A DNA stretch of 64,000 bases from the NCBI GenBank assembly GCA_964023275.1, contig OZ029919.1, positions 4,445,367 through 4,509,366 on the forward strand, in the 5' to 3' direction. Under the pieces are notes generated by a model. It was not told the origin of the DNA. It searched no databases and worked only from the letters and a program-made list of their open reading frames with translations. The translations under genes and the position numbers were made by a program. Positions 45,086-56,455 of the stretch are shown here, one piece after another (the first letter of the stretch is position 1; the number at the start of each line of letters is the position of its first letter). The stretch is from Norana najaformis. Its lineage: Eukaryota > Annelida > Clitellata > Crassiclitellata > Hormogastridae.

Positions 45086-45224
45086 AAAGCATGACATCAA
45101 CAAGTACTAACCATCCCAGAAACAAAGGTGTCCCTTTTTTCCTAATCCTGAGGGATCATATGTGCATCGGAGAAAAAACATAGTAATAATAATAAATAAT
45201 AATAATAATACTAAACAAACTATA

Positions 45225-45330
45225 TGCCATGAAACTGTTGCAACACATTCATGACCAACTTACCACAAACCTCGATTGCTGGTGTCACTCTATGCGAATG
45301 TGCTCGTCAGGTTTGCCTCTTGACACCGAA
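45225..45330 (-). promoter_or_regulatory. orphan SCP-type first-exon module
   Basis: The exon end GTTTGTG|GTAAGT is kept but the TATA position is GGTGTCAAGAG. No minus-strand SCP exon lies between here and SCP5. Confidence 0.4.
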
Positions 45331-45718
45331 CCCCGAAAACAACTTTGAAGGATCTCACCCGATCAATTCATTGAAAAATACGCGGGGTCGAAGCCATACG
45401 GTCGCTGTGTAAAATCGTGTACATTTACTTTTGCACTAAGTTGAAAAAGCTTCTGGTACACATTTATGCCAACCAGAACTAAGGCAGCTTTGATCCATGC
45501 TGCAGGCTCACCAGTTGGGTCCTTCTGTAAACGAAAAGGGATCATATTTTCAATTATAAGAACTAAAAGTTAGAATGAAAAGTTTGATGTTAGAAAATAA
45601 TTATGTTTTGCCGTTAGATGCTAATAAAGATAATTGAATGACATCAATCTAACCTACGACATTTCTTGGCCTTTCTCTTACTTATTTCTACTCATAGGCC
45701 TTGTAATGTCACACACAG

Positions 45719-46075
45719 TTATGGCACCAATTTATGAAGTCTGCAGCACCCGATGACAATAGATTGCTGACTGTATCCATTATGGTTGAGTTCGTTAAAG
45801 AACAAAGGAATCACCCGGAGTTGAAGACGCATATCTGGCATTGCCCACCAGTACTTTAAGCTTCTGGATACCAATGACGATGTCTTTCTACAAGTAGATG
45901 AATACGCCAGAGCATTCGCTCAAATCGGCTATCAGGATACCACCTTCATAAGAAGGGCTTTTGAGTCCATGGGAAACTTAGCTCTGAGGAGTTTTCCAAT
46001 GACATATTTCAGCATTCCATATCAGTCGATTGAGAATAGCCCCTATACGTTGTTGTGGGAATCTTGTCTAAGTGG
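45719..46075 (+). pseudogene. SCP-like exon 2 relic, plus strand
   Basis: After an acceptor-like ATGTCACACACAG the reading LWHQFMKSAAPDDN...MVEFVKEQRNHPELK parallels VWQNYSK...FIESIKNQRND of SCP exon 2. A stop follows after CPPVL. One frame over it continues HQYFKLLDTNDDVFLQVDEY (loop III with Val for Gly at position 6), then a degraded loop IV and NSPYTLLW (compare KSPYQFFFGPLE). It is frameshifted and has no exon 1, in opposite orientation to the main array. This is an older SCP lineage, now dead. Confidence 0.7.
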
Positions 46076-46534
46076 TCAATTCTAATTCTGATTTGCCTTT
46101 GCAAATTCTTATTCGATGACGATTTGATGTCAGTTTATGCATCGTCATTGCTTTAACTTGACTTTCTGTCTAAATGATGGTTGTCAGACTTCTATATTTC
46201 TTAACATATTTAACTTTGAACTAATGGTCGGTGTATTAACGCCAGGGTTGATGTTTCAGATGCTGTGCCTCATTGAGTTGACAATGGCTTATGGGCATTT
46301 GAAAACATCTCCACCTGTCAGTCTATGCGAGAAAGATAAACGACACAGAACATTAAACAGACTAGAGAACATAACAAGATCCTAGTTTGCTGATGTATTA
46401 AAGTGTTGAATATTTGTATTGACGGTCCATATAGAGTGTCATTTGATGAATGCATCGTCGAGCTTTGAGAAATATTAAACCAGCCTGATTACTATTTTGC
46501 AACATTTTTAATTCACTAAATCAACGACCTTGTG

Positions 46535-47200
46535 CAGAGGCGTCGACCTTTTGAGTTCCACCGCGGCCCGGGCCTCGGCATTAATTTAAACGATGGAGGC
46601 TATTGTTTTGGCTTCAGCAGTGTTTTTACTGTAAAATCGGTAAAAGGCAGCTGTGGACTGATAAAAGTTCTCATTCTTAACTTTATGAGGTTACTAAGCA
46701 ATGCCAATCCGTAATTTCCAGTTGTACCTCCTATATAGTGCTGTCTCTGCCTACCTTTGCTTAGACAGACAAACGGACAAACAAAAAGACAGATATACGA
46801 TGATGTAAGCCTCATCCATTAGGCATAAGTACATATGTACTTATAATCATATGTAGGTCGACGAAGCTAACTGAGTTACAGGCAGTCAGGCACCAGACTT
46901 TTAGTCACACAGACTTTCAGTTGCCAGACTGACTGATGCACTATCTTACTAAATCAAAAACCTTATGCAGGGTCGATCTCATGGGTGGTCCGGGCCCCGG
47001 CATTATTTTGAGCAAGGATTCCGGTCACTCGTTGTTCCCCGGCAGTATTTTAGCTGTAAAGTCTGCAGAAGGCAGCTGTGGACTGATAAAATTCATAAAA
47101 TTAATTTCACTTTAAGACATTAGTAAACAATGCCAATCCGTAATTTCCAATTGTTCCTCCTCAGGTATTGGTGTCTTTGCCTTCCTTTGTTTAGGTATAC
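46535..47200 (+). repeat. two-copy direct repeat, ~433-bp period
   Basis: 46535-46740 recurs at 46965-47165 with about 75 percent similarity (GGCAGCTGTGGACTGATAAA and AATGCCAATCCGTAATTTCC in both). Same arrangement at 62266 and 62699. No gene seen. Confidence 0.75.
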
Positions 47201-47204
47201 AAAA

Positions 47205-48650
47205 GGACAGACAGAAAGACTGGTATATGAATATGTACTACATAAATCATAAGTGCATATGTAGGCCCACTTATAATTATACGCAGATCGACCAAGCGAA
47301 CCGTGTCACCGGCAGTCAGACATACAAACTTTCAAACTTTCAGCCAAACGGGTTGCCTGACAGACTGTTCGCCAAGCAGGGGGCTCAGATGTAGCGAGGT
47401 TTGACAGAACCCTGAAAAATTAGTGGAATGCTGGTCAGACAACTCGCCCTCACTGCTCATTGCTATATGGATATCATCTTTGACCAGTCCGGCAGTAGGG
47501 ATGTAATCCGAAGCATTAAATTAGTTTCTTCAGCTATGAAAACATATAAATGTATATAATGCACCTATGGTTTTGTACTTTATGTGGATACATATATATA
47601 GTATATACCCGTATTCATATAGTCGTCCTTTATATTTGTTATCCCCACATAGTCTCTGCATCGCAAACCGAAGTAAGCTCCCTTTGTTTTATATATGAAG
47701 ATCGGATTTCGTTGATTTTAACAAATAACATAAAAGACACATTGCGTTCGGATTTGCTTATACGAACAATGGATAAATTTGTCACAAAACGGAAATTACT
47801 AGATGACATCAGCTTTTAATCATTCTTTCAGTGTACATGCAATGAGATGAAATTGAACACCAGTTACTTAGTTTTCATGGTTCGACTCCAGGTATAGACA
47901 ATTTTCATGAGTTGACTAAGCTATCCATCCCATCCGCATAGGTAAAAGAAAAGAATCGCGGATGTAGGTTAATTAGCTGCTTCATTGTGTTGAAATCCGG
48001 GTATAAACGAGATTACACAATCCGCATATGGCAAGTAACTTAAGTGACTGTTCTGACAATACGTAGAGTGATAAAACTGAAGTAGATGACAGGTAACTTG
48101 AAGCCTGCTTAGCTTAAACTTGCTCATAACTAAATGTGGACTATAACTACGAGAGATTAATATATTCAAAATGGTCTCTCTAATGACTTTTCATGCTAAC
48201 AGTTAAACAATAAGTATTATGTAAAAAGGTCCTGGAACCCAGTAGGGCCTAAGCACCAAGACCCCATTATAATTCCGCGCCCCCAATGTTTTTAACGGAT
48301 TGACGCCTCTGACCTGGCGCACTGCCAGCATCCCAAAAACATTTTATGTGACAAATGTGGGTCACTTAAGGGTCCGCTATTGAAATAATACTAGTAGTTC
48401 CAAAGCTTAACGACATTTTTGGCATCAAAGTCCGTTGACGTCGCCCTCATTCTTTATCCAGGCTTGAGACTGGTACCACACGAACACGGCAGTGGGGGAG
48501 TCCTATTGAAATATGGATCTCAGTTGGACCCTTCATAGACATGCTTACAAGGTGCGTTCCATAACTTAAAATGCTGGATCCGCCTCGTATATATAATATA
48601 TATTTATAAAAATCTGGAGTTTAAAGCTGAGTCAAGGCAGGAAGATTTTG
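47205..48650. other. block C, copy 2: no gene recognised
   Basis: Paralogue of 24830-26260. Short TA repeats at 47590-47600 and 48588-48608. Confidence 0.6.
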
Positions 48651-48654
48651 CAGC

Positions 48655-49090
48655 TTCTGTTTCTTTAGAGTCCCGTAGCGAACTCAACTAGAAAATGAGT
48701 TTACTGACCGTATATACTGTCGGTGGAGGAGGACCCGACACCCCTCCTCATCTGCTGAGGGTTAAAGTCGCTAGCGCATGCGCACTCATGGCTGCCTCTC
48801 GCGATCAGCTTATACTGGAATGCTCTACTGGCCTAGTTAGCTACATCGGTGAAGGAGTACGCCCAGGATCCTCTATGAGTGAGGAACCCGATTCGCGACC
48901 CGATCGTGGCTTATTCAGAGATGCAAATCTTGGGCTAGTACTGTCCGTGCACGGGGACTCTAAATGATGTGGCGCCCATTCAAACGGGCAACGGTGTTGA
49001 AGAATCTCACCCAATTAAGTCATTGCGAAAATGAGCAGGGTTGAGGCCATACGGTCGCTATATAAAATTTGTACATTGACATCTCATTTC
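48655..49090 (+). repeat. SINE-like composite with TATA module, copy 2
   Basis: Paralogue of 26270-26740 with very few changes; GGTCGCTATATAAAATT at about 49051. Confidence 0.6.
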
Positions 49091-49094
49091 TTCT

Positions 49095-50020
49095 TGTGTT
49101 GGTGGCAACAGGGTTAGAAAGTTAGTTCTGTACTCGTAATGTTCTGGTTAGGGTTGATTTTCGGGTAATGCGTGTAGGGTTATACTTTGTTCGGGTGTCA
49201 ATTTTTCACTCATCATGTGCCATAATGTGTCATCAAAGCTTGAAGGCATTAATTCCTGATTGGGATTAATGTTAGTCTTAGGTTCATTTTCATTTTTCGT
49301 ACTCGATGGCTAATAAATATTCCTCTACTGGGTGTGATTTGTACTTCTCAGGTGGAGCAGAGTAGAGAGTCAGAAAAGATGGAGATCGTTTTGGATTATA
49401 CCTCACTCAGCAGAATGGTTCTGTCTATTTATGTGGCAACCCCACCCCTTAAAATTCACTGAACCCGTAAGATAGAACAGTCATAGGCTGTACATGGAAA
49501 ATCTTCGCAATGTATGCGCTGTCATGTCATATGGAAATGCGACGCCTGAATGGTTGAGCGAGGGCCTTGAAATGTGAAGGTTGTACGTTCGAGACTCAAA
49601 GTGGAATCGCAGAATTGTTAAGCGCTATCAACTTGTTGCTTTGCAATATGAGTATAAGCATATAAATATTGAATGAGTTGATGAATGAAAAACGAAAGAA
49701 AGATTGAGTAGTTATCGTGCTGTAAGTCACCCAAACGACAACGGGTTCATCTCCAGTAAGATGTGATGGAACTGGAATATGTATTATATGTATCTGTATC
49801 TCTATCTATGTATATATGTTCGACTATGTGTCTCTCAGTAAATGAGTCAGTACGCCATCTTGCGAGTGGAAATGAAAGCCGATATTCGTTTGTTGGCGAC
49901 CATTGAATTGTCGTCGAATTCTCCAGGTTAGGCTGCTCCTCTTCTCAATCTCAGGCATGGTTTCGTAATACTGCGTGTCCACTGCTGGCCACTGTAGGTG
50001 TAAATAGTAATGGAGCTTTA
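49095..50020 (+). repeat. composite repeat R, copy in block C2
   Basis: SINE part at 49540-49690. Confidence 0.7.
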
Positions 50021-50047
50021 TTTCTGGTGTGTGTAATTATCCGTATA

Positions 50048-50275
50048 ATGATGATGATGATGATGATGATGATAATAATAATAATAACAATAAAAGGTCA
50101 CTTTAAATGAGAACAAACAATAGATTTTCCAAATGTTATCTATGGACAGAGTCGATATTTTGTTGAAAGTTCCTTTATTTCACTGCGGTGTTATTATTCA
50201 TCTACAGTATGTTTCGATTGTTGCAATCGGCGAATATTATTATTATTATTATTTTTAATATTATTATTATTATTA
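50048..50275. repeat. (ATG)n, TAA and TTA microsatellites
   Basis: ATG run at 50048-50070, TAA to 50090, then TTA at 50237-50275 after a segment shared with 27900-28050. Confidence 0.9.
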
Positions 50276-50379
50276 CCATAATATAGATAGGCCTAATGAC
50301 GAATATTGAATGAAATAATAACGACATTATTAGCTGCTGAAGGCAGTGGAGTATTTTTTCCTATGGAGATATTTGTGCG

Positions 50380-51010
50380 AGCCGGCTGTTGTACTGTAAC
50401 TTTAGGGTTGATTTTTCTCTTTACTCTTTACAAGCTGAAGTTCAATGCGCTTAGCTCGTGGATTCTCTCGGTGGAAGAAGGCCATCCCACCGCCCGCCTA
50501 CATGATCAGTACGAGGAAGCTCGACTCCCTTCATGGGACGCCATCGTAAAGGTATCCACGTGTAGCTGACCTCTTAAGTACAACATCAGTGGCAAACTGG
50601 TGCCAAGCCTCTTTGGCGCCCAAGATACCGTAGTTCTTATATAATTTATTGATAGCTTCGGCAACAAAATTGGTTATGGTTCCGACACTTTTAGCGTTCC
50701 ACGTGCCAAATCGAAACCCAGCGTTAACGATAACTTATTTGTCTGTAGTATGGGCAATCGTGGGTTGGCTGTCTGACTGTGTCTGTGGACGTCTGCCGAT
50801 GGGCAGGAAAAGCAAACGTTTTCGCACCTTTCCATACAACCCTTTTCTGCCGTAGTTAACTTATGTGATAAACTCCGATGGTTGCAAGTACCTGACGGAT
50901 GCCAACATGCTACACCAAACACGAAACGAACACACTTAGCTTTCAAAGACTGGAGGAATTTTCAAAGAAACAAATGCTAAACAAAATGGCCATCGTTTCA
51001 GTGAAATTAA
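50380..51010 (-). mobile_element. LINE ORF2 5' part, best-preserved endonuclease start
   Basis: The minus frame entering at about 50735 reads VNAGFRFGTWNAKSVGTITN, FVAEAINKLYKNYGILGAKE, AWHQFATDVVLKRS before a TGA at 50531-50533. GTWNAKS and ILGAKEAWH resemble the WNA[RQ]S and I[LM]A[IL]TETWL motifs of CR1-type APE endonucleases. SCPSADVHRHSQ upstream resembles GDVHPNPGP. Catalytic Glu of TETW is kept as KEAW. Confidence 0.55.
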
Positions 51011-51536
51011 TTGGCCGAACAAGAAACAATAAATTGTCCAATACAACTGAAAAGTTCAACATAGAAACCGAGATTAATATGCCGTGTAATTGGAGGTTCA
51101 AGCGCAACACGAGACTCCTATACATGCATATTTAAATAAACACATATACATATACACAAACCCTAGAGCAAGGACTGAGTCCGTTATCGATGAACACAAG
51201 TAGTGTATGAAATAAAACGAGCGTTAAACTATTTTAACTTTAACCAAATCATATCTCATAATGCATAGAAATTAAAGAAGCACAAACATCTACCTAATGT
51301 TAGTGAAACTAAAAATACCAAGCCTCCAAAGCCAATGAATGAAACTAAAAAATCACTGACGACTCTAATAAAGATCATTTAAGCGTTAAATGCCATTTGC
51401 CTTCAATCTATGTAAAAATATTCATTGAATGCATTAAAATCCGCCTTTAAAGGAAATAAAACTTCCATCCGTTATCAGAAGAAGTCAACTACAACATATT
51501 TTCCCAGAAGATTGGATCTCGGTGATCATCACGCTG

Positions 51537-52313
51537 TTACTCCAACCATCCAAGGAAGAATTGATACGGGCTTTTCTCATCTTCAGACAAGAAGAAATCA
51601 AGATAGGCCGTAGTGAACTCATCCAAGCTCAGTTTTCCATCGTGGTCGGTATCGATAGCATTGAATGCTATCTTTGCAAAGCTGGTAGCATTAGGAACGC
51701 CGGCGCTTTCAAATAACCTTCGATGTTCGGTTTCTTGCAGGAACCCATCTTCGTTAGTGTCTAAAGCTTCTGCGAAGCTCCGAACATCTTCAATAAGGTT
51801 GGCCTTGAATTTCTCGTCATTTCGTTGGTTCTTGATGGAGTCAATAAACACCGGTTCGGTTACCTGTTGGCTTCCAGGTTCGGCCAACTTACTATAGCTT
51901 TGCCATACCTATAACAGAATATAAGCTCAAACTGACATTTATTACTTAAAGTGCTATTATTCTCGCGTAAAAATAACCAGTCTGATGATCAATTGCAAAA
52001 GTGTAAACTAGACAATATCAATCTGTTTGCAAGCGATCAGTTATTCTTCGCTTACATTAAGAAGCAGATCTCCAAAAATACATGTTGTTATGATAATAAG
52101 CAGGCCTGAAAAACAAAAAATTGTCGATACTCGGGCAATTCTTACATTTATTAAGTGTTTACGGATCCTTTCTTGTTGTGCGGAATCTAGCTTTTCTTTC
52201 CCAGAAAAGAGCTCACCGAACATATCGATGTCCTTCTTTGTCAAGACACCGTCACCATCGATATCCATGAAATTGAAATATCTCTTCATTTTCTTCACCC
52301 AAAACTCAGACAT
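51537..52313 (-). CDS. SCP6, sarcoplasmic calcium-binding protein
   Basis: Exon 1 is 52146-52313 (56 aa) and exon 2 is 51537-51908; 179 aa. Donor AAT|GTAAGA; acceptor GTTATAG before GTATGG. Loops: I DIDGDGVLTKKD, III DTNEDGFLQETE (Thr at position 11), IV DTDHDGKLSLDE with the usual Gly at position 6, so all three sites look competent. The C-terminus is FFLGWLE, with Trp where the others have Pro. 5'-UTR acceptor with exon side at 52385 and a complete TATA/first-exon module at 53662-53726 give the most complete gene model in the window. The intron between holds a LINE fragment. No canonical polyadenylation hexamer was found at the usual place (51240 region). Confidence 0.9.
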
Positions 52314-52849
52314 TCTGATGAGGAGATGATGATGGAGTGTAGAGTATGTACAATACTAGCCTTATGACGAACGTTTGTTGATTTGCTGAAAGAAAAGATA
52401 CTTATATGCAATTTGCTGCAGTTATTAATAGAAGCTTATAATAAGTTTTGAGATTGTGGCAATGGGGCATGACGTCTAAATCGCCCAAGAGTGAAATTTT
52501 CCCAGGATCCATGTCCTGAAATCACTTCTAGTCCATAAACGACTCTCCTGGCATTCATGCACTTGTTCCTTTAAATCCATATTAAAACCATTCTTTTGCT
52601 CGGTCGCTTACTTTATTGAAAACGGTTGTCGGTGTCTTACTAACAATTTTCAAACTGAATATGAATATTGAATGAATGAATGAATTTTAAGAGATTAACG
52701 TGCCAGACATCAAAAATTATTTGAATCAGAGGCGCGGTCAGTCGTTCAGGAGGAGTCAGGCAGTAGCAAAAGAGGGAAAACTAGGTGATAGGTGAGTTGG
52801 CATAATAGAAGGTTTTAATGTAAGTTGTCGCTTGAAGCATGAGACTGAT

Positions 52850-53590
52850 GGAGCGGAGCGGATACAGAAAGGAGTGTTGTTCCAAATCACAGGCGAGGCC
52901 GAACAGAAAGCACGTACCCCAGTAACTTTGCCCAAATAAGGTTGTCGCAGCTTCAGAGGGTCAATAGATCGTGACTACGAACAGGAAAATGAAAATCAAT
53001 TAAAGATCGGAAATAGGCAGGTTGCTGGGTATGGAGAAGTTGGTAGGTGATTGTAGCTATTTTAAAATCAATGCATCTTGAAGCCGGGAGCCAGTGAAGT
53101 TTAGAGAGAATTCCAGCAGATGAAAGGTTGCAGTTAGGATGGACAAGGCGTGCTGCCAAGTTCTGTACCCGCTGTAATTTTCTGATATTATAAGACGGGG
53201 TATGGAAAAGGATAGAATTGGCATAGTCAAGTCTAGATTGGACAAGAACAACGGCGATCGCAGCTGCAATATCATCCGTGAGAACCGAACGAATATGTCT
53301 TAAGGCTCTAAGATGGAAAAAAGCGCTTTTGCAGACGGCAGAAACATGTTGCTTAAAGGTAAGGGTAGCATCAAGAATGACTCCAAGGGTTGTAATGTTT
53401 TCTGAAAGGCTCACCTTTGTACCAGTTAAATTAATTTGGTGAATGGGAGGAAAGTGACGTAAACGTTGATGGGTGCCAAGGAGAATTGCATCTGACTTGT
53501 TGGGATTAAATGTACATATTGTGCATAAAACACTTAATGTAGCGCTTTTATGACATCTGTTAAGGTCTAATTGTACTGAAGTCATAATAA
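52850..53590 (-). mobile_element. CR1-like RT C-terminal half, in the SCP6 5'-UTR intron
   Basis: Open minus frame 52953-53585: NPNKSDAILLGTHQRLRHFP, SLSENITTLGVILDATLTFK, HLRALRHIRSVLTDDIAAAI, RLDYANSILFHTPSYNIRKL, QRVQNLAARLVH, LSKLHWLPAS. These are the post-YADD motifs of CR1-type RTs in good condition. The catalytic motifs are missing. Confidence 0.8.
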
Positions 53591-53661
53591 CAATAAGAAA
53601 TAATAATTTTAAAGAAATTATGGCCCATGAAATTGTTGCAACAGGTCCATGATAAACTTAC

Positions 53662-53726
53662 CACCAAAAAAATTGATTTCTGGCGTCTCTCTAGGCGAAT
53701 ATGCTCGTCAGGTTTGCCTCTTTATA
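53662..53726 (-). promoter_or_regulatory. SCP6 TATA box and noncoding first exon
   Basis: Minus strand GGTATAAAGAGGC (TATAAA at 53721-53726), exon ending TTTTTGGTG|GTAAGT with the donor at 53660-53661, 1.28 kb ahead of the 5'-UTR acceptor. Confidence 0.6.
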
Positions 53727-53761
53727 CCGAACATCGGAAAACAAAAACAAAATTTTGATCT

Positions 53762-53855
53762 CAGTAACCGCGGGACATTTTGGGATCAATCCGGACATGG
53801 GACGCACAAGACCGATTCCCGAAATGTCCAGGCGAATCCGGGACGGTTGGCATGG
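53762..53855. mobile_element. partial copy of the MITE at 54494-55028
   Basis: GGGATCAATCCGG...AGGCGAATCCGGGACGGTTG matches 54945-55020. Only this end is present, and the terminal GCAGCCCT is lost. Confidence 0.7.
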
Positions 53856-53869
53856 TAAGAGTAGAGCTG

Positions 53870-54490
53870 TGTATGGACAACTCTCTCTCTGTCAACATAG
53901 ACAGTAAAGGAACATTGGAAATAAGTCTATAGTTAGAACAGAGTGTGGGATCGAGACCACTCTTCTTAAGGCGAGGACGTATAGCTGTCCGCTTCCTGAA
54001 TGACTCCAAGGGTTGTAATGTTTTCTGAAAGGCTTCCTGGAGGAGGAGCAAAGTTCTGAAGTTGAGACTTCAGAAGCCATGTAGGCACAGGGTCAAGTTC
54101 GCTGTGTTTTGAAGTAGATTTCTTTAGTACTTCAGCAACATGGTCAGGAGTGATAGGGACAAGCGCAGATAGTGAGGTTGTGGTGAGAATAGGTATGTCA
54201 GGAGAGGGGGAAATTGACAGTGCTATCTCTAACATGTTTTACTTTATCTAGAATATATTGCAACAATTCATATGGTGTACTGGCTTGGCAGTCTGGAGGA
54301 GCTGAATGGAGAAAAGAGTTCAGAGTACTTCAGGTGTGTTTACTTCCTTCTTTATTGACGAGTCGTTTGCGTATGAATTCAGCACGCTTGTTCTGGTAGA
54401 GTTGTCTTTGGTTGACTGGCTCTTTAATACAGGTTTCTCGAGTTTCAAAAATTCCCATGAGGCGATACAGCCTTTCGAGTCTTCTGGTTA
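53870..54490 (-). mobile_element. scrambled LINE linker and RT N-terminus
   Basis: Minus frames: LERLYRLMGIFETRETCIKE (near 54480), VAEVLKKSTSKHSELDPVPT plus WLLKSQLQNFAP, then SLSENITTLGVI (which belongs after the RT core), then RPRLKKSGLDPTLCSNYRLI and SNVPLLSMLTE (RT N-terminus). The order is not that of a normal element. Confidence 0.7.
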
Positions 54491-54493
54491 ATA

Positions 54494-55028
54494 GGGCTGC
54501 CAACTATTGATCCTGTCAATCCGGGACGCCTGCATAGTGACTCGATATCCCAGTGCCAATTTAACCTGTCCACACCACTGTATGTAACGAATGTACCCTA
54601 ACCCTATTGTGTGATCTATTGCAAATAGTCGTTAAAAATTACAGTCAAATGATTGGACTCAAATCACCAATAGACAAGTTGCCTATATATAAAATTTGAA
54701 TCAACTTCAAAAGCAAAACGTTTATTAAATTCCAGTAACCTTCCAGGGTTCAGGTCCCAGCACGAGCGAAGTTCATGTATTCATGCATGATGCATGCAAT
54801 TTCCAGATGTCATTTATTGGGTCTACTAACCTAGCTACCCTCTATTCTATGGTCACTCTGCAAATCTTATTTACGGCCATCTTTTCGAGTTGTGTGTGAA
54901 AAGGACAACATTTGGTGAAGTGGATATTTACACCAAGTTCCGGGACAATTTGGGATCAATCCGGGACACGGGACGCACAAGGCCGATTCCGGAAATGTCC
55001 AGGCGAATCCGGGACGGTTGGCAGCCCT
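54494..55028. mobile_element. MITE with 12-bp terminal inverted repeats
   Basis: Begins AGGGCTGCCAAC (54494-54505) and ends GTTGGCAGCCCT (55017-55028), perfectly complementary. About 535 bp, non-coding. Flanks (GGTTAAT / GTGTTTAAT) do not give a clean target duplication. It interrupts the minus-strand LINE. The superfamily is not decided. Confidence 0.75.
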
Positions 55029-55029
55029 G

Positions 55030-55645
55030 TGTTTAATCTCTTTGACCCCGAGCATTGCCCGTCAAACTATTGGCATCCTGTTCTTGGCCGTATCCTGATG
55101 GTGCGCAGAGAAGCGCGATGATCCAAAGGTCATGTAGCATGGAGTCATACAGTAGAAAAGCTTGCTGAGTTTCACACGATTGCGCAGGTGATTGAGATGT
55201 AGAGGCCATTTGAAAGAGTTCGATGGCAAGGTAAGAAGGTCCCGGGTGAATGCAGCCTGGTTGAAGCATCGACGCTTCACAACATCATGATCTGATGAAG
55301 TAGTGTGTCGACTGATGCTGAAGCTGTTCAGAGAATGAGAGGTTACGGAAGGACATATTTGTAGGTGTGATTTGGGCATAAACTGCATGGCCTCTGGTAC
55401 GGGTTGGTACAGATATGTGCTGAACAAAAGAGAAGGAATCAAGGAGATGAGTAATGACGGCAGTGTCAGATAGATCAGTATTGTATAGGTGTATGTTTAG
55501 GTTGCCGAATAAGTAGACAGGATGGCAGAGTACAGATAGATCTGAAAGGAACTTTGTGAACTCGCTGAAGAAGGTGGATGTTGCTCTCTCAAAGGCAATG
55601 AGAAGTCACTGGCACTCAGAAGTGACAAGAATGGAGAGATAATAG
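55030..55645 (-). mobile_element. CR1-like LINE APE-endonuclease C-terminal part
   Basis: Minus frame EFTKFLSDLSVLCHPVYLFG then NLNIHL, DTAVITHLLDSFSFVQHISV, PTRTRGHAVYAQITPTNMSF: the GD[LF]N.H...[FL]...F.L.QHV..PTH..GHTLD.[VI]I pattern of APE endonucleases. The key GDLN reads GNLN and the catalytic-type TLD reads VYA, so it is inactive. Continues upstream of the MITE into the linker at 54490. Confidence 0.75.
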
Positions 55646-55795
55646 AAATAATAATAATAATAATAATAATAAAAACAATAATAATAAACATTGTTATTAT
55701 AATAATAATATTAACAATAATACAATAATGATAATAATAATAACAATAACAGTAATAATAATAATAATAACAACAACAAAAACAACAACAATAAT
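55645..55795. repeat. TAA/CAA microsatellite
   Basis: Interrupted TAA and CAA units. Confidence 0.9.
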
Positions 55796-55924
55796 GAGCA
55801 TGACATCAACAAGGACTAGCCATCCCTAAGACAATGCTGTCCCTATTTTTCCTAATTCCGAGGAATCACATGCACCTCGGAGAAGAAACATAGCAACAAT
55901 AATAAATAATAATATTAAACAAAC

Positions 55925-56045
55925 TGTTTGCCATGAATGTGTTGCAACGCGTCCATTACCAACTTACCAGAAACCTTGATTGCTGGCGTCTGTATGCGTA
56001 TATGATCGTCGGGTTTGCCTCTTCGCACCGAACCTCGAAAGACAA
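55925..56045 (-). promoter_or_regulatory. orphan SCP-type first-exon module
   Basis: Exon end TTTCTG|GTAAGT intact; the TATA position reads GGTGCGAAGAG. No coding exon downstream before SCP6's own module. Confidence 0.4.
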
Positions 56046-56216
56046 AATGTCGCAATGTTTAACAGGATTTTATACCTAAACCGTATCCCTACTGATCACA
56101 GTCTCTTGTCTGATGATTTGATTTAGATCAAAGCAGCAAGGCTCATATTGTTTAGGGCGATTAGGCATCTGTGTCCCTAAGTCATATGATGATGACTAAT
56201 TTCTTTACAATTCATG

Positions 56217-56455
56217 TGAACCTTATAGCCACGTCATATCTACTATTGCCGCTGCTGTCATCATAAATCAATCTGTTGGCGCCATTACCTAGACAGACAG
56301 TTTCAGTCTACTGACATTTGAGCGGAGGTGATTTCTACTGGTCTAATTATCTACATCGGTAAACGAGCGTTACAACGAGCACGTAGCGCGACAACAGATT
56401 GAAATATGATGATAGCAGCGGCAACTACTAAGTAGATATGACGTGGCTAAAAGGT
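56217..56455. repeat. imperfect inverted repeat, ~60-bp arms
   Basis: Left arm 56217-56275 (TGAACCTTATAGCCACGTCA...) pairs with right arm 56396-56455 over ~60 positions with a few mismatches and a 4-base bulge; loop about 120 bp. Confidence 0.8.

Noticed and set aside
45363-45545. 60-codon minus-strand frame reading MIPFRLQKDPTGEPAAW
   Set aside because: The paralogue at 60420-60580 is broken early and half of the frame lies in a TATA-bearing repeat.
46600-46815. 71-codon minus-strand frame with Cys-rich start
   Set aside because: Lies in a dispersed ~433-bp direct repeat; not open in the sister copies.
50306-50569. 87-codon plus-strand frame
   Set aside because: Antisense to the better-supported LINE endonuclease fragment.
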